Source: Ascidia mentula
Taxonomy: Eukaryota > Chordata > Ascidiacea > Phlebobranchia > Ascidiidae
Assembly (NCBI GenBank): GCA_947561715.1
Contig: OX387200.1
Span: 312,501-376,500, forward strand
DNA: 64,000 nt
Direction: 5' to 3'
In this document: piece after piece, positions 62,095 to 64,000 of the stretch
Layout of the letters: each line of letters starts with the position of its first letter
How positions within the stretch are numbered: position 1 is the first letter of the stretch
Notes under the pieces: generated by a model
Told to the model about the DNA's origin: nothing
Seen by the model: only the letters and a program-made list of their open reading frames with translations
Databases searched by the model: none
Translations under genes and position numbers: made by a program

Positions 62095-62525
62095 TTCAGC
62101 TCCATTAGTTAAAGACTTTATAGGTTGGGCAGTAATTCCACCATAGTTCAACCCGTTATTAATGCAAGAAACCAAGTTGTTCATATTCGCATCTCGCTCA
62201 GTCTTGTTCTGGAATTGCTGTTTGCTTACGTTGGTTCGTTTTATGAAATGCAACTCAAATATAGGATGACAAATAAGGAAATTACTCATAATTCTGAGAA
62301 TACTATGAACCATCCCCTCTATTCTCACAACTTAAATATATTCCCCTGTTTTGTTTCAATTGAACTTGATCAGCCAACATTCTTTAATCAATTTTTATTA
62401 CAGCAACTTAGCAAATCCACCACATACGCAACTGGTTAAAGATACCAGGGTGTTTTAGGGGTTGTAGGGTAACTTGTCGTTAATTACGTCATCCGCCTGT
62501 TCCACTGTACGAATACCGCGCTCTC

Positions 62526-62679
62526 ATGGTAACGGAAATGACGACGTCGGATGAGCGAGGCGAAATGTTCATGTGGGAATCGAGCGCTCATCTTACCTTA
62601 CATAAGATGAGGGACTTCCTAATGCGGAGTGTTGCGCAACCCAAGCTGCAAGTTCTAATTCCGAAGCGGACGATATCAG
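62526..62679 (+). CDS. possible first coding exon of an unknown gene
   Basis: An ATG at 62,526 opens 51 codons ending in a phase 1 donor, ATATCAG|GTGAAT. The peptide starts MVTEMTTSDERGEMFMWESS and has a charged, non-repetitive composition. Codon use is GC-richer than the surrounding sequence, as in other coding exons of the window. No following exon is seen before 64,000, and I do not recognise it. Confidence 0.35.
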
Positions 62680-63730
62680 GTGAATACACTTATACCTTAG
62701 TTTGTTTCATATCCGTGATATATTCGAGTAATGCAAGCTCGCAATTAATGCGGAATCCGCAATCAATATTATATATTAGGAAATATCCCGCTTGACCTCG
62801 TGTGAAAATAAGGTTGAATATTTCCTTTACAACAAACCTATCCTGGGGGCGACCCGGCAAACAACATATTTCTTATGTTCGGTTCACTGTTGGTTACCGC
62901 GAGGTTGTTTTGAGTAAATCGTATCGTGGCTCAACGGTTGTCGGTTGTTTAAAAAACTTATCTTAAATCTGTTGCGCTGTGAAAGGAATCCGAGATCAAC
63001 CTTTGCTGAAATGTTGAGCGCATGAAAAAACACAGAGAAAAACTTGTCCGTTTTCTGTGTTTTTTGGGGTTCAATTCCGTTTTTTTTTTACCAAACGAGG
63101 CTTAGGGTGTTAATTGACCCAATATTATGATGGCTCGATTTTTAAATTTATTCAAACCCTGGTTTGGAATAAAGGTGTGAACGATAACTTTCAATGACTC
63201 GAAATCCTTCCACAATTTACAAAGGTGGGGCCACCAGTCAACAGAAATAACTTCCACCCGTTGATATTTTGGGATTTAAAACCCGCCCCGACCATAAATA
63301 TTTATAAATTAATACATGACTCGCAAATGACGTGGTTTAAATTTCAAACATCCTCGCAAACTAATTGCCTTCGCCCTCTCCGTCTTTGTTTATTCATCAC
63401 CGGATGTAAATCTCTTACAACTGCACACGCACCTGCAGGCTATTGTGACATCACAATGGGTCGGTTACAAATGTCGACAATGGTGTTTATGGGCAACAAA
63501 CGATAAAGAATAATGGAATAATAAGAAGTTGAAACTGCGGTTCAATAGCGGTTGTTTGAGGAGACGCGTTGATAGGTTATGTTTGCTCCGGTAATTTGCA
63601 CATATTACATGATGGGTTCCTGCTTTAGAACTCCTGCAATATAATGTGTTTTACTGGATGTACGGGTACATTACATTGTTATACGAAGGTCATGGTGTGC
63701 AAACGACGGACGTAATATTTCAATCCAGAA
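62680..63730. other. no gene seen
   Basis: AT-rich sequence without supported ORFs, splice chains or obvious repeats. Confidence 0.6.
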
Positions 63731-63843
63731 TATAAATCGATAAGCTTCAAAAAATTAAAAATAAAATTTCGATGATGAAATTTGTAGCCTGCTTGTTCCT
63801 GCTCTCATTTGCATCGTTATATGCAAATCAACTCCTCAAGTGA
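63731..63843 (+). CDS. possible TATA promoter and signal-peptide first exon
   Basis: TATAAAT at 63,731-63,737 lies about 40 bp before tandem ATGs (63,772 and 63,775). The short ORF reads MMKFVACLFLLSFASLYA then NQLLK, a textbook signal peptide with an A-x-A-like cleavage site. It meets TGA at 63,841, or could be spliced at CTCAA|GTGATA just before the stop. A secreted-protein first exon is plausible, but continuation is not visible. Confidence 0.35.
63807..63828. promoter_or_regulatory. inverted pair of POU octamers
   Basis: ATTTGCAT (63,807-63,814) and ATGCAAAT (63,821-63,828) are exact octamer motifs in inverted orientation with a 6-bp spacer. They lie within the putative signal-peptide exon, so they may instead be a coincidence of the coding sequence. 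Confidence 0.45.
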
Positions 63844-64000
63844 TACTAGTTAGTTGCCGCGGGCACTGAAAAAGCTCTTTTCGAGAGAATACATTTGCTG
63901 ACGTAACATCAATATTAGATTGGTTGACTTTGTGTATCATTGAGATCACGTGTCACAAAGATGTTTCTTCTTTCATTGTGTTTTAAACAATCAACTAATT

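Larger units (their letters stand above)
48240..62525. other. 14-kb region without a supported gene; probable regulatory DNA
   Basis: No ORF here shows recognisable domains or a chain of exons with consistent splice phases on either strand. Composition alternates between AT-rich stretches and GC-richer islands (around 49,560-49,780, 50,740-51,200, 52,250-52,800, 57,360-57,560, 59,560-60,010, 60,720-60,960, 61,450-61,800). Several contain CpG-rich and TF-site-like motifs listed separately. In a genome with genes otherwise 2-10 kb apart this suggests distal regulatory DNA of a flanking developmental gene, or long first introns of an unseen gene. Confidence 0.6.

Overview
The window looks like a chordate genome with compact introns, most likely a solitary ascidian of the Ciona type. 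The evidence is short AT-rich introns (many of 50 to 350 bp), closely packed genes on both strands, tail-to-tail genes with 12 bp between stop codons, metazoan-only protein families (Siva, NWD1-like NACHT/WD, VWD/VWA/WxxW matrix modules) and dispersed tRNA-derived short repeats. The species assignment is an inference; no search was run.

Region 1 (1-25,850, + strand) is the 3' part of one giant extracellular protein gene. The visible coding sequence has 84 exons and about 3,834 codons. It encodes 52 mostly calcium-binding EGF modules, one per phase 1-1 exon, then two VWD-C8-TIL assemblies, then VWA-EGF-VWA-EGF-VWA, then two WxxW (mucin/CILP-type) domains. Short Thr/Pro-rich linker exons separate the blocks. 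The start lies to the left of the window. Its introns carry minisatellites, tRNA-derived repeats and small repeats with a hammerhead-ribozyme-like core.

Region 2 (26,000-33,060) holds an orphan minus-strand terminal exon with a possible CaaX end and a plus-strand gene of about 16 exons that I do not recognise. That gene's last stop lies 12 bp from the last stop of the next gene.

Region 3 (33,070-43,260, - strand) is a 26-exon NWD1-like gene: an N-terminal DUF4062-like segment, a NACHT ATPase with clear Walker A and B motifs, a winged-helix/linker region and C-terminal WD40 repeats.

Region 4 (43,930-46,430, - strand) is the ubiquitin-ribosomal protein eS31 fusion gene (RPS27A). Each of its three coding introns contains a sequence with the boxes and terminal stem of a C/D snoRNA. 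A fourth copy, paralogous to the one in the last intron, lies just past the poly(A) signal. This is the most interesting finding.

Region 5 (47,040-48,070, - strand) is a three-exon SIVA1 homologue.

Region 6 (48,100-64,000) has no gene I can support across about 14.4 kb, which is unusual beside the packed left part. It looks like regulatory DNA, with repeated TGACGTCA octamers, E-box/GATA clusters and an 18-bp perfect palindrome. Two possible first exons on the + strand lie near its right end (62,526 and 63,772).
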